Origin: Nemertoderma westbladi
Lineage: Eukaryota; Xenacoelomorpha; Nemertodermatida; Nemertodermatidae
Direction: 5' to 3'
Assembly (NCBI GenBank): GCA_032718475.1
Contig: JAUCBJ010006535.1
Coordinates: forward strand, 1-37,522
Length of the DNA: 37,522 bases
Position numbers and translations under genes: made by a program. Shown here in pieces: positions 9,524 through 19,960 of the stretch (the stretch's first letter is position 1; each line of letters opens with the position of its first letter). Under the pieces are notes generated by a model, which saw only the letters and a list, made by a program, of their open reading frames with translations, was not told where the DNA came from and ran no database searches.

Positions 9524-10804
9524 CTACTTGGTGTAGTAGACACGGTAGTACAACCTCTTTCCACGGAAAACAGAATAGGAATTATCAAACTTGAGTAGGT
9601 AATACCCATTACCGGGGTAAAAGTGACTTCCAACATGTACCGCGAGATGGGAGTCTGTGCGATAGCAAGGTATAATAACGCTAGCATTACGTCTGCTGCT
9701 GCTACGTCTGTTGGGTCTGTAATCGCACTCGCTATCGCTGTAACTATCCTCCTCGCTGCTACTCGTCTCGGTACTGAGTTCGCCGCTGCTCCCCGTCGGC
9801 CCGTAACCATCCGCCCACTCAAAGTACAAACCGAACCCGATATCATAGTTGTCCGTAGCAAACTCCCAAAACAAACAGTTTCCATCACTATGAGTTGGGA
9901 CTCTCACCGTCACAGTCTCCCCGCGAACTACGTGTATCTCAGACTCAGGCTCGATGGCCACCAATTCTTTGAAGTCTCGCACTCCTGGGCGAGTCCAAGA
10001 AGCCGCCAAGCCCACGTGAGGTCTCCTAGGCAAGCGGCGGGCTTCCCGCGGCAACGATGTTAGACTAGTTTCGGCGACGGCGGTGTGGCTGTTAAATTCG
10101 TGAATGACATCGGAATCCTTATCCGGAGTCAGAATGTACGCGGAATTAATCGTCCCAGTTTTATGCTGCTTTGAAGGGGAATTATCATTCTGAGGGTTGG
10201 TTTCCTCCAGTAGGGATATTCTTAATTCTTTGCAAATTAATTTGTCTTGTAATTTAGAGCCTGAGGCGTGCGGTTGTTGGATGTCGTGTGAACTGATCCC
10301 TGAATTAGTTTCGTTTTCGATAACCACGTTTGTCACGGTGGGCAACTCGACTCCATTAGGGTTGTTTGTCGACCCTTTGAACTTCGGATAATCCGTCTCA
10401 GAGATCGATAGTCGCTCCTGCGTTCCTTTAGGGGGGCTCTCAAACCCTCCTTTTAATGCACCTGGTGGTTTGCCACCAGCAACTATCAGAGAGTCCCCAT
10501 GCCCTGGAGGGTTTACAAGTTGCGATAGCGCCTCACTTTCTGCCCTCTTTTGCGAGTCAACTCGCATAAAATCAGTGTACCTTGCGGCTTCGTCTAGTAG
10601 TTGCTTGTGGTGTTCGAATTCTAATTGCTCCCTCCTTTCTTCCAACCTTTTTTTCATATCTTCTATGCTTTCTTCGATTGGCTGATGTTTTGATTTAGGT
10701 GATGAATTTTCAGAACGGTTACCATTGACCCATAAATGGAAATGTGGCATTAATCTATAAGCCAGACTAGCACATCCTACTTTCTCATTTGCTGAGTTCG
10801 ACAT
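9524..10804 (-). CDS. GOLD-domain protein, ACBD3 (GCP60)/TMED8-like
   Basis: An intact 426-codon frame, ATG at 10804 (in-frame TGA shortly upstream), TAG at 9524. Residues about 43-75 are a charged helix, likely coiled coil (EDMKKRLEERREQLEF). Residues about 90-260 are low-complexity, polar and probably disordered. Residues 270-426 form a GOLD domain: WTRP at 270, the strand-rich RGETVTVRVPT, WEFATDNYDIGFG at 313, an acidic Ser-rich insert (about 338-361), then SHFYPGNGYYLLKFDNSYS and the C-terminal YYRVYYTK. This matches the C-terminal half of Golgi protein ACBD3 and the related TMED8, which bind membrane and trafficking partners. The acyl-CoA-binding domain of ACBD3 is absent, so it is more like a GOLD-only paralogue, or its 5' exons lie elsewhere. 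It has no introns. M19 is an alternative start. Confidence 0.9.
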   Translation of the reverse strand: MSNSANEKVGCASLAYRLMPHFHLWVNGNRSENSSPKSKHQPIEESIEDMKKRLEERREQLEFEHHKQLLDEAARYTDFMRVDSQKRAESEALSQLVNPPGHGDSLIVAGGKPPGALKGGFESPPKGTQERLSISETDYPKFKGSTNNPNGVELPTVTNVVIENETNSGISSHDIQQPHASGSKLQDKLICKELRISLLEETNPQNDNSPSKQHKTGTINSAYILTPDKDSDVIHEFNSHTAVAETSLTSLPREARRLPRRPHVGLAASWTRPGVRDFKELVAIEPESEIHVVRGETVTVRVPTHSDGNCLFWEFATDNYDIGFGLYFEWADGYGPTGSSGELSTETSSSEEDSYSDSECDYRPNRRSSSRRNASVIIPCYRTDSHLAVHVGSHFYPGNGYYLLKFDNSYSVFRGKRLYYRVYYTK

Positions 10805-12763
10805 ACCAGCATCTCAACGAAGGCGAGTAAGTCCATTATTACACAGACCTTATCTAACAATTGCGCAGCTGCCCTCCGCTTAAATGCACTGGTAGTGAAA
10901 GTGTCAAAGTTATCGCTGATTAAGTTCAGGTTTGAGTTTAGCGGTACAATTTAGGATAACGATGCAAGACTGTACTTGGATTTTATAATTGGAACATTCA
11001 GAATAGATACGATTCGTGCACACGCGCAACTAAAATAAATGGGATACTGAGCATAATTTATATGTAAAAATATAAAAATAATGATTTGCAGGAAATAGAA
11101 ACCAACTGTTTATTGGCCTATGTAATAATATGTCAACACTATGTATTGTGTTTTAGTTCTCACGAGTAGATTACATTAGCAGCAAGAACGTAGAGGCTAT
11201 AGCCTGATAGATTCCATAGAGTAGAAAGAGTAATCCCAAACAATACGAAGTGACTGCAGCTGCCAGTTACACTTTGCCTTAATCATTGCCGCTTCCAGTA
11301 GAATTCGAATCCGAATTCCTGATCCCGAGTTACATGCGATCCTATTGGGCGACGATTCCTAGGGAGCTGACCGACGCGCCGCGATGGCTGACTGTCAGTG
11401 AATGAGAATGGGTCACCCAATCATCTACTCCCTCGGCGGTTGGACTCCTAAGTTCTACTCCTGTTCCTACTCGTGAATTTGAAATGTGAAATTACTTTGC
11501 TTCTACAAGATGCAATGCACCTGAATCAATTTGCAAGCATATACAGATTGAATTGTTGCTCTGACGTTTGATGTAATCTGATAACAAACTAATGGCTAAA
11601 TCAGCCTCTATCACTACGGGCTCCTGATTCGGTTTGCGTTAATAAACTGATTTGATTTTCCAATTCAGGAATGTATTTTGCACTTCCATCATCAAAGGTC
11701 GTACGTCCTTGTATGATTCAATGACCAGGCGTGTTTTGTAATGATAAAAAATTTACCAAAATGTTTTAATCAGTTGCGCCAACATGTCTGAGATGACCTC
11801 GACTGATTGTTGGCCGCGCCGACGATTTTTCGTGATTAGCATTTAATAAACGTTGCAAGTGGTAGTCGCCGCTTGTCAGCGTTGCGTTTACACCCGGAAT
11901 AGACACGTATTTTCATGATATTCATGTATTCATTACGTTTTCACGCTTTAGGAGAGGCCAGCATAAAAGGTAGTTAAAAGAATCCTCACATATTAGGGGT
12001 TTTATAGGATAGACGCATTGGGCAGTGCATGGATGTCTCTTTACATAATGGTAGTAAACGACCTTCCATATGGCTTCCACATTTGCTTTCGAGCTAAGAG
12101 AGACGTCCTTGCTTTCTCTCATGGGAAATCAGGATCTACAGTATATCAAGATTCCTGAAACCATTCAGGTGATTAATAGCCCAAAGTTCCGCGCAAAACG
12201 GAACAAAACTAAATTGACGAAATAATTTCAACCTGGCATATATTTTAGCAGAAAAACCTTTTATAAAGAAACGGAACTGTCCCTCATTACTATTCATAAT
12301 TAAGGCCGCAATAAAATGCTGCTACAATATCCTACAACTTGAAAGAAGTGTGGTTAATCACTGTACCCCAAGGTGCAGGGCTAGTTCCGGTAGCTATTAC
12401 CATAGTTATTTGCGTAGTTTTATTGTCATAGCAGATATGCTACAGTATCGGCTAGCTGGTTAAGTATGGTATGGCCGAAGTTGCGAATTATTGTTTCCAA
12501 GAACTCGGTAGATGCATTCGTTCGTTATTCTTTGTTTGCTAGTTATTTAGGTTCTTAGCCTTAGGTATCCCAAAAATCACTGGGATATAATAGAGGTTAC
12601 TTACTTTACACAACTGGCTGTGCTGAACAACAAATTATTGTATTCAGTGATAGATTTTGTCCGATAAAATTGCGATGATTTTAATCGGTGAACATGGAAA
12701 GCCACTTTAGCTGAGGCGACGAGATCCCTGTCTTATCAGAATATTTATTTATAAATTTTAAAT
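10805..12763. other. Non-coding stretch upstream of the GOLD gene
   Basis: It presumably includes the promoter and 5' UTR of the minus-strand GOLD gene. A more GC- and CpG-containing patch at about 11280-11460 is a candidate promoter region, without a clear TATA box. No coding frame is supported; the short minus frame at 11922-12122 has no family features. Confidence 0.4.
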
Positions 12764-12890
12764 CCCCCCCACCGCATTTGCACATCCCATTATACAGTAG
12801 TAGATGGAAGTTGATTCCATCAGCAAACATAACAACCGGAAAGATATAAGTTAATAATTGCAGATAGGGTGGGAAACTGGACGCAATACA
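12764..12890 (-). repeat. Poly-G repeat family, copy in reverse orientation
   Basis: Read on the minus strand: TATGTTTGCTGATGGAATCA followed by CTTCCATCTAC and, after about 30 bases, a G run (C7 at 12764-12770 on the plus strand). The same order occurs on the plus strand at 27492-27562. The adjoining ATTGCAGATAGG...ACTGGACGCAATA also matches the copy at 6024-6245. Confidence 0.65.
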
Positions 12891-13062
12891 AATTCGAATG
12901 TTATCATGACAATAGAATGATTGCGGGAGGACAGTAGTGATGAGAAAGTATTGAAACTGTGGCTGGAAATAAATTTCGTTCACAATTTCCCTAAGGGGAC
13001 AAATCTCAAACACGAAACGAAGGTTTTCCGACCGGCACATAATTAATAATTAATCTGCATTT

Positions 13063-14510
13063 TTGATATTCATTTTTCATTATCTTAGACTTTCAAATGT
13101 TCATTGGTCCGATAAACAGACGTCAGCAGATGATAGTGGCAATGGTGGAATTGGTCTATTGATGAATCCAACTGCACATGCAGCATTGGACAAAATAGAC
13201 CAAATCTCTAACCGCATCATCCGTTGCCACTTCTCATGTTCTGGAAGACTGGCTAAGAAGTTTCCTAAGGTGGTTCTGATTGTGTGCTACTCTCCAACTA
13301 GTGTTGCCCCTGTAGAGGAGGTGGAAAATTTCTACCACAATCTACAAGCAGCTACTGAAGGAGTGAATCAGCATGCATTCTTAACATTCCTGGGAGACTT
13401 TAATGCAAGTCTGCATCAATCACCTACATCGCCCTGGGTCTATAGCAATACTGTTAACCGAAATTCTGTCCATCTTCAGGATTTTATCTCTGGAAATGGA
13501 TTGTTTTCGGCTGGAACCCAGTTCAAGAAGCGAACTGGAAAGCTATGGACTCATAGTGGACCCAGTGGTCACAAGTCCCAGATAGACCATATTCTGTTTC
13601 GTAGGAAATACAGGAGCTCTATACAAGACTGTAATGCATTTACACTTCGACCCTTCTCCAGTGATCACCGCCTTATTGTGGCCAAGGTAAGACTTAGTCT
13701 GCGTGCTAGCAGAACAACGAAATCTGCCTTGCCGCGACATGACTGGTCCTCTCTGTTGCAACAGCCAAGTGTGAGATCCAGCTTCACACTACAGCTGAGC
13801 AACAGGTATGAGGCTCTTGCCTCTGAGGCGGCAGATCACTGTGAGGGCTATACTGCATTTACAGAAGCAGTTAAATTAGCAGCTGCAGAAACAGTTCCTG
13901 TATACCCTCGAAACAGGAAAAGGGCCCCCTGGACTGTCAATAAAATTCAGTAGTGCCGAAATGACCTTCATAAGGCGCAGAAAGAGTCCCGACTCAAACA
14001 GACTACAGCGGCAAAGAATGCAGTTAAGGCTGCATCTAGGTCCCTGAACAGGCAGTACTCTGTTAATTTACAGCAGCTAATAAACCAACAGGTTGATGCC
14101 ATCAATGATGCTGACGACAGCAGGCAATCATCCCAGGCATGGAGATCGATCAACTTGCTTGCTGGTCGAAAAAGCCAACCAACCACCAAGGTTAAGGCTG
14201 AATCATCAGCCGATCGCCTCAATGGTTGGAAGGTCCACTTTGAAGAGCTCCTCAATAATGACAGCGTATTGCCTGATAACTTTATAGAAGTAAAAGTGTC
14301 TGAGTCTGTACTCCCAGATATTCCCATTGGTGATATCTCCTTTGCAGAAGTGAAGGCTGCTGCAAAGAGCATTAAGACCAATCGTGCCAGTGGAGTAGAT
14401 GGTGTTCCCCCTGAGGTCTTTAAAATACCTGAGTGTTTAAAGCTCATCTATCCCATCATAGTAGACATGTACCAAACAACAAGAGTCCCACAAGAAATGA
14501 AAACAAATAA
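13063..14510 (+). pseudogene. RTE-like non-LTR retrotransposon ORF, 5' part: endonuclease and start of RT
   Basis: The frame from 13063 reads part of an APE-type endonuclease: GIGLLMNP, CYSPTS, GDFNA (13393-13407), SQIDHILF and SDHRLIVA (about 13660). The N-terminal part of the domain, with its usual Asn and Glu, is missing, so the copy is 5'-truncated near 13090. A TAG at 13951-13953 (following a CAG, plausibly from CAG) breaks the frame, which then continues in register to about 14510 through a linker and the first RT block (KTNRASGVDGVPPEVFK). At about 14510 another element is inserted and roughly 70 residues of RT are missing. The rest resumes near 15690. These proteins nick DNA and reverse-transcribe their own RNA at the nick; this copy cannot make an intact protein. 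Confidence 0.85.
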
Positions 14511-14514
14511 GTTG

Positions 14515-15690
14515 GTGCTTTTTAAGTTTAATTAACGTTTAAAGTTTAAATTTTTAAGTTTATTTAAGTTTAATGTTTCCTCAGAACAAGCACCCAAAAT
14601 ACAAAAAAACAAAAAATGTTATGACAAAGGAACATGATTTGGCTATAGCAAAGCTAGTGTAGCCTTACCATATTCCTATAAGAGGAGGAAACGCGGAGAA
14701 CTGGTGTGATACGGGTGATGCAGGCGTATGGAGTACGATATAGCTGGGATTAAACTATTAATTTGTTTACTTACCTTTACTGTAGATTGTCATGATAAAT
14801 TTCTAACTGAGAGAATGCACTGAGATATATACCTTATGGGATACTGAATGAGTATACTGAACTACTACAGAATACTGAACTCATGAGATTAGGAGCGGAA
14901 AACATTTAAGAAGTGAGATATAAAAGATGATTGAAAAATTAAATAATTTTTCAACCTTTGCATTATAAGAAATTTCCAAATTCAAAAATTTTCTTGCCAA
15001 AAATTTGTTAAAAACAAAAAGATAGAAAATAGTTATTATTAACACGACCCAGAAAGAAGATTGATTTTTACTTGTTTTTTGAAATGCATCTTATTACTGC
15101 TATCACGGATATCTCTCGAGAGGGAATTCCAGAGAAGAGGGCCCTGCATTGAAAGGGACTGATGCCGGACTTCAGTGTGCGTACTGGGTAAATAAAAAAG
15201 ACCAGCGGAGGCAGAGCGAGTATTGTATGTGTGAACAGATGATGCTTTAGTGAATAAGTGAGAAAGAGGATGAGAAGGATTGTGGTGAATTTCATACATT
15301 AGTATGAGGACCTGGTATTTATACAGTCAATCTAGTGGTAAAATGCGTAGCTGCTGATAAATAGGAAAAGATGAGGACTGATAGTGGCTGAAGGTAATAC
15401 ATCGGACAATTTTATTGAGTTTAGTTTTAGGGGACGAGTTATAGATTTGAATGTATTTCCCCATACTATCAACCCGTAAAAAATATAGGGGTAAACTAAC
15501 GAATAGAATAGAGTTCGCATTTTATGAGCTGGCACAATATGGCGTAGTTTATAGAATAATCCTCCACTCTTGGATATTTTTTTCAGAATATGGCTGGTGT
15601 GTTCCCTATATGATAAACTGGAATCTATTAATATACCTAAATATTTGGATGTTGTTGTGGATCTAATTGTTTTCTTATTAATGATTGTTC
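14515..15690 (-). mobile_element. 5'-truncated CR1/L2-like non-LTR element nested in the RTE-like element
   Basis: On the minus strand, a frame open from about 15688 to 15332 encodes the part after the RT catalytic core: SKYLGILIDSSLSY, ISKSGGLFYKLRHIVP, LFYSLVYPYIFYGLIVWGNT. After a frameshift (15332 to 15299) it continues with HTYNTRSA...GPLLWNSLSRDIRDS...FKKQVK to a stop at 15039. This order is typical of CR1/L2-group retroelements. The 3' UTR runs to about 14515 and ends in a simple A-rich repeat (AAACTTA-like units), as this group often has. It interrupts the RTE-like RT domain, so it is the younger insertion. The family differs from the copy at 34.2-36.5 kb, whose C-terminus is different. 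Confidence 0.8.
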
Positions 15691-16860
15691 TGTTATCTTT
15701 GTTGACTTCTTCAAGGCCTTTGATTCAGTCTCTCGCTCACGTATGTTCAGCATACTTTCATCATATGGGATTCCTGATGAAATTATTGCAGCAATCAGAT
15801 CAGTATTCGATGGTTCGACAACATTTGTGTCTACTGTTGACGGTGAGACAGAACCATTTGAAGTGTTATGGGGCGTCCTCCAGGGAGACACACTTGCACC
15901 ATTCTTGTTCATAATTGTTGTTCTACGCATGTCCTTAGATCATCATAATGATGATGGGGTGATGATAACTCCACCTACTGGCTCCAGAAGTCGAGGAAAT
16001 CCTGCCAAGTACCTAACTGATCTAGACTTTGCTGATGACTTAGGAGTCCTCTCAGAATCACTAGAGGGAGCCCAACGGCTCCTCAGCTCATTAGAACATG
16101 CTGCTTCTAGTGTTGGTCTTTTTATTAACTCCAGAAAGACCAAAATTTTGACAGTTAACTTTGAAAGTCCTCACCAAGTCTCTGATCGGATGAGCATAAG
16201 CTCAAAAGATGGTATGCTTGAGCATGTGGATGACTTCTGTTACCTGGGATCATGGATCCGGAAGTCAGGTGAGGACCTTCGAATACGTAAGGGAAAGGCA
16301 TGGGCAGCCTTGAATAGGCTTTCCAGGATTTGGAAGTCAACCGAGAATTAATCGGAAACTTAAGGTCCGATTATTTAGAGCAGCAGTAGTTCCAGTACTT
16401 CTCTATAGGAGTCCATGCTGGGCTCTAACTGCCGAGGAAACCAAATCACTGGATGGCACATTCACAAGAATGCTACGCCGGGTTCATTGTGTCAAGTACA
16501 ATGCACACATCTCCAACCAGACACTATATAACATTGGAGGTGTCTCATTGGTTCCCCCAAGCTTGACACTAGAACAAATTCGCCTCCGCTTTGCAGGACA
16601 TTGCTTTCGCCGTGAGGACCAGCCAGTGCATAATCTTGTACTTTGGCAGCCTCATGGAGTGAATAAGCATGGTGGACAGCCCATGACTTTCTTGAGACGC
16701 ATCTTAAAGGACACTGGCCTTGAAGATGCGGATGATCTAGCAAATGTCATGGGTGATAGGGAGTTGTGGTGGTGCAATTTTGTCGATAAACCGGCACAGC
16801 ATTCTTAAAAATGCAGCTGCAATGCAGCATGCCGATCCTAGTAGTAGTTATAGTGATTTG
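15690..16860 (+). pseudogene. RTE-like non-LTR retrotransposon, 3' part: RT core to 3' end
   Basis: It resumes at about 15690 with IFVDFFKAFDSVSR, then LWGVLQGDTLAPFLFII, then the catalytic block LDFADDLGVLS (16022-16054), and SRKTKIL and FCYLGSWI further on. A frameshift at about 16340 moves the frame; in the new frame KVRLFRAAVVPVLLYR...CWALT and LRRVHCVKYNAHISNQ run to TAA at 16806-16808. The last part (RFAGHCFRR...LVLWQPHG) is the usual C-terminal region of this clade. The non-coding tail with GCAGCTGCAATGCAGCATGC ends near 16860. At least one stop, one frameshift and the nested insertion make it inactive. Confidence 0.85.
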
Positions 16861-17208
16861 TTGGTACTGATAGAAAGCTGACCGTACAAGGATTCCAAAT
16901 ATGTAAGACAATTTGAATTTCGTTGAAAAATAGCGGAGATATGGGCGTTCAAATTTTGCATGGTTTTGCACCGGCGCGAGGTTATTTTATTATATTTAAT
17001 AAATAAACCATATTCTGATATAATCAATCATAAGAAATCTTTATGGTCCCCATTTCTGGAAAAATTATAAAATATTATAGTTTATCAAATAAACATAAAG
17101 AGTCTATTAAAACATTTTAACCACTTTAGGTACTTTAGTGACGATTTATATGAAAATTCACAACGTATGTCGAGTTTATTACCGAGTTTATAACTGTATA
17201 TCACTGTT
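16861..17208. other. Non-coding AT-rich stretch
   Basis: It lies between the RTE-like element's 3' end and the minisatellite arrays. No gene or repeat structure was recognised. Confidence 0.5.
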
Positions 17209-17221
17209 ATGGCTGAGCAGT

Positions 17222-17820
17222 TAGTCAAAACCTATAAATTGTTCATCAGTCTCATCTCCACCCTCCACAGAACCTCATGTACTCCCCACTCCATCTTCTA
17301 CACCCTCCATAGATTCTCCTGTATTCCAAACGTTATCATGTATAGCCGCCACGGATCTTCCCATACCCTCCAATCCTTCAAAACCTGTAAATTGTTCATT
17401 ATCACTTTCATCCCCACCCTCCACAGATCCACCTGTACCTTCCACCCCATCTTCCCCACCCTCCTCAGATACTCCTGTACTTCTCACCCTGTCTCCCACA
17501 CCCTCCACAGATCCTCCTGTACTTCTCACCCTGTCTCCCACACCCTCCACAGATCCTCCTGTACTTCTCATCCTGTCTCCCACACCCGCCACAGATCCTC
17601 CTGTAGTTCTCACCCTGCCCCCCCACACCCTCCACAGATCTTCCTGTACTTCCCACTCCGTCTCCCACACCCTCCACAGATACTCCTGTACTTCTCACGC
17701 TGTCTCCCACACCCTCCACAGATCCTCCCATACCTCCCACTCCATCTTCCACACCCTCCACAGATCCTCCTGTACTTTTCACCCTGTCTCCCACACCCTC
17801 CACAGATCCTCCCATTCTCC
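17222..17820 (-). pseudogene. 42-bp repeat array A, resembling a decayed 14-residue repeat gene
   Basis: About 13 units of 42 bp (core CCACAGATCCTCCTGTACTT on the plus strand). The minus strand reads a 14-codon repeat of STGGSVEGVGDRVR type. From 17815 downwards the frame is open but shifts at a C-run near 17615-17622; the continuation (from 17670) then reaches a TGA at 17275-17277 inside a unit, and a natural-looking end ...EQFIGFD-stop at 17222. A 153-bp (51-codon) duplication is also visible: the EQF.GF module occurs near 17226 and again near 17379. No family is recognised. It may be a broken gene encoding a repetitive protein or simply a minisatellite; the frame-preserving periods favour past coding. 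Confidence 0.45.
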
Positions 17821-17829
17821 TCTCGCACC

Positions 17830-18420
17830 TCTACCTACTGCCCTCGCACTAACTCTCCTCTCGCTCCTCCAACTGCTCCCCTTCCACATCTACCTTTTCC
17901 CCTCGCACCTCCAACTGCTCCACTTGCACCTCTACCTTTTCCCCTCGCACATCCAACTGCTCCTCTTGCACCTCTACCTTTTCCCCTCTGACCTCCAACT
18001 GCTCCCCTTGCACCTCTACCTTTTCCCCTCTGACCTCCAACTGCTCCACTTGCACCTCTACCTTTTGCCCTCACACCTCCAACTGCTCCTCTTGCACCTC
18101 TACCTTTTCCCCTCGCACATCCAACTGCTCCCCTTGCACCTCTACCTTTTCCCCTCTGACCTCCAACTGCTCCCCTTGCACCTCTACCTTTTCTCCTCGC
18201 GCCTCCAACTGCTCACCTTGCACCTCTGCCTTTTCCCCTCGCACCTCCAACTGCTCCACTTGCACCTCTACCTTTTGCCCTCACACCTCCAACTGCTTCT
18301 CTTGCATCTCTACCTTTTCCCCTCGCACCTCCAACTGCTCCCCTTGCACTTCTACCTTTTTCCCTCACACCTCGAACTGCTCCCCTTGCACCTCAATTTT
18401 TTTCCCTCCCACCTCTAAAA
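17830..18420 (-). pseudogene. 42-bp repeat array B, (V/L)EV(R/Q)GE(K/Q) heptad-pair units on the minus strand
   Basis: About 13 units of exactly 42 bp. On the minus strand each unit encodes two related heptads, LEVRGEK and VEVQGEQ. The reading frame is the same as that of array A from 17815. It is broken by TGA at 18365-18367, 18281-18283 and 18071-18073, always at the unit's CGA (Arg) codon, which fits CpG decay. Two TAG codons lie between 17835 and 17851 at the join with array A. The alternating V-x-V pattern could form strands or a coiled coil; this is not decided. Plus-strand openness here is only because pyrimidine-rich DNA has no stop codons. Confidence 0.45.
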
Positions 18421-18860
18421 GCTCCCCTCACGGAGCTCCCAATCTCCCTCTCCCAATCGCAGAAGATAGATCTAAGATGGACCGCATTCCATATAAGACA
18501 GATCAGTATTATTAGTCCTATTTTTATTTACTATCAGTATCTTGATACCGGAACAGCAAGCTGATGTCTAATAAGTAATGAAATGTGGTCTCTATTTTAT
18601 ACCGTAGTCACATAGTTTCTGTATCAGTGTCTTATAACTGGTTCTGGTTAGGATTAGTTTGTTTAGTAGTCAATAGTAAACTCTATGCACTGCGCAGATC
18701 TGTAGATCCAATAACTTAGAATCAAACGCAATAAAGAGGCAGCACTGATACTGTTACCGGTACTACTGTAGGTAGGTAAGTACCAATTCACAGTTAATAC
18801 TGCTGTTCTGTGTGCATGACCTACAGTCTTATCAATATTATAAAGTCTGCACTACTAAAG
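18421..18860. other. Non-coding stretch
   Basis: No gene is seen. The TCATAG/AGTACTG-rich words around 18500-18800 do not form a clear repeat. Confidence 0.5.
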
Positions 18861-19560
18861 TGTTACAGGTGAGACATGTCTCATTCTGTAGCCCAAAATT
18901 ATTCGATTTACATGTTACATGTGGGACCTCCCGCCTTGTAACGATTTTTTGTGTTACGGGCTTTTGTTACAGGTGGGACAAAGCTCATGCTGATAACTGA
19001 AAAGCAACTAAAGTCTATTCCATAGTCAATTGTTGCCACAAATGAATACTTATGCAAAAGACCAAGAACTTGGCTATCTTCTGATATTTGAATCTTCATA
19101 TCAAGTTTGTTAGAACTGATTCTAGAGCATGGTAAAGCAGTGCACTTGGTGTTACACATGGGACAATCCTAATTGACATAATCGACTCGCACGTATAAAA
19201 CCAGCCATATCTCTGGTTGTGTTTAGTATTTTTTCGTAAAATCTGGAACATTCCACTTCTTGAAGATTTTCCTTTCAAATAAGAATTTAGTTTATAGAAT
19301 TCCCAAAAAAAACCTTTTGGTGAATTCAGGTGTTACCGTTTGGGACAAGTAATTGTCAAAAATAGGGGTATATTATTGTTGTATTTTAATATGATATCAA
19401 TAAAACAATTTGGAAGTTATTCCATTGCATTCCTCTATAATTTAGCTTTAATAAAATGAGCCATAACTTGTTGAAATACACCCAGTAGATGCCAAAATAC
19501 ATACAATACATACAATGCAATGAACTTTTTTGGACAATTGAAAAACCTGCATTTTTTAGT
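18861..19560. repeat. Degenerate repeat with regularly spaced TGTTACA-GTGGGACA motifs
   Basis: TGTTACAGGTGGGACA-like words occur at 18861, 18913, 18965, 19150 and 19331, giving spacings of 52, 52, 185 and 181 bases, all in one orientation. The stretches between the last copies share short blocks such as GCCATA...TTGTT. This looks like the remains of a tandem repeat with a period near 182 bp and an inner period of 52. Confidence 0.55.
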
Positions 19561-19960
19561 ACTAAAACGTCTGTAAATCTTTCAAAGTCGGAGTGGCAGT
19601 ATTTTTTTTTTGTGCATCTGTTGGACCATAAAATTATCTTCAAAAATATATATAACTTTACTAGGTTCCAAAAAAAAATTTCATTCTAAAATTAAGTCGA
19701 ATCGTGTGGGAAACGTTTTTGGCCACTTTTTGTGAGTTTGGGCCATAGGTGGTTTTGGATGCTGATTACGATTCTAGAATCCAGAACTTAAATATAGCAT
19801 TCGAAAAGATTTCTGGTAATTTGTAATGAGCTCTCTGGGGCACGAAAAAAAGTAATGCTGATACGATAATGGAAAATCACAACCAAATCAACCAAACTTA
19901 ATGACATTATGGGTTTTATGGGACGCCGATATAGTATCCGATTCATTGTGGTATTTTTTT
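19561..19960. other. AT-rich non-coding stretch between two degenerate repeat zones
   Basis: No coding frame. It contains short poly-A and poly-T runs and may include the first, most diverged units of the next satellite. Confidence 0.4.

Noticed and set aside
9508-10685. Other ORFs overlapping the GOLD gene (9508-9888 minus; 9623-10063, 10197-10391 and 10470-10685 plus)
   Set aside because: They are shadows of the GOLD frame, which alone has domain similarity.
12681-13040. 119-codon minus-strand ORF
   Set aside because: It overlaps a copy of the poly-G repeat family and has no domain pattern.
15637-15930. 97-codon minus-strand ORF across the nested-element junction
   Set aside because: Most of it is antisense to the RTE-like RT core and in a different frame from the CR1/L2-like fragment.
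17209-18418. Long plus-strand ORFs (17209-17991 and 17924-18418) over the 42-bp arrays
   Set aside because: The plus strand is almost pure pyrimidine in places, and every stop codon needs purines, so openness is expected from composition alone.
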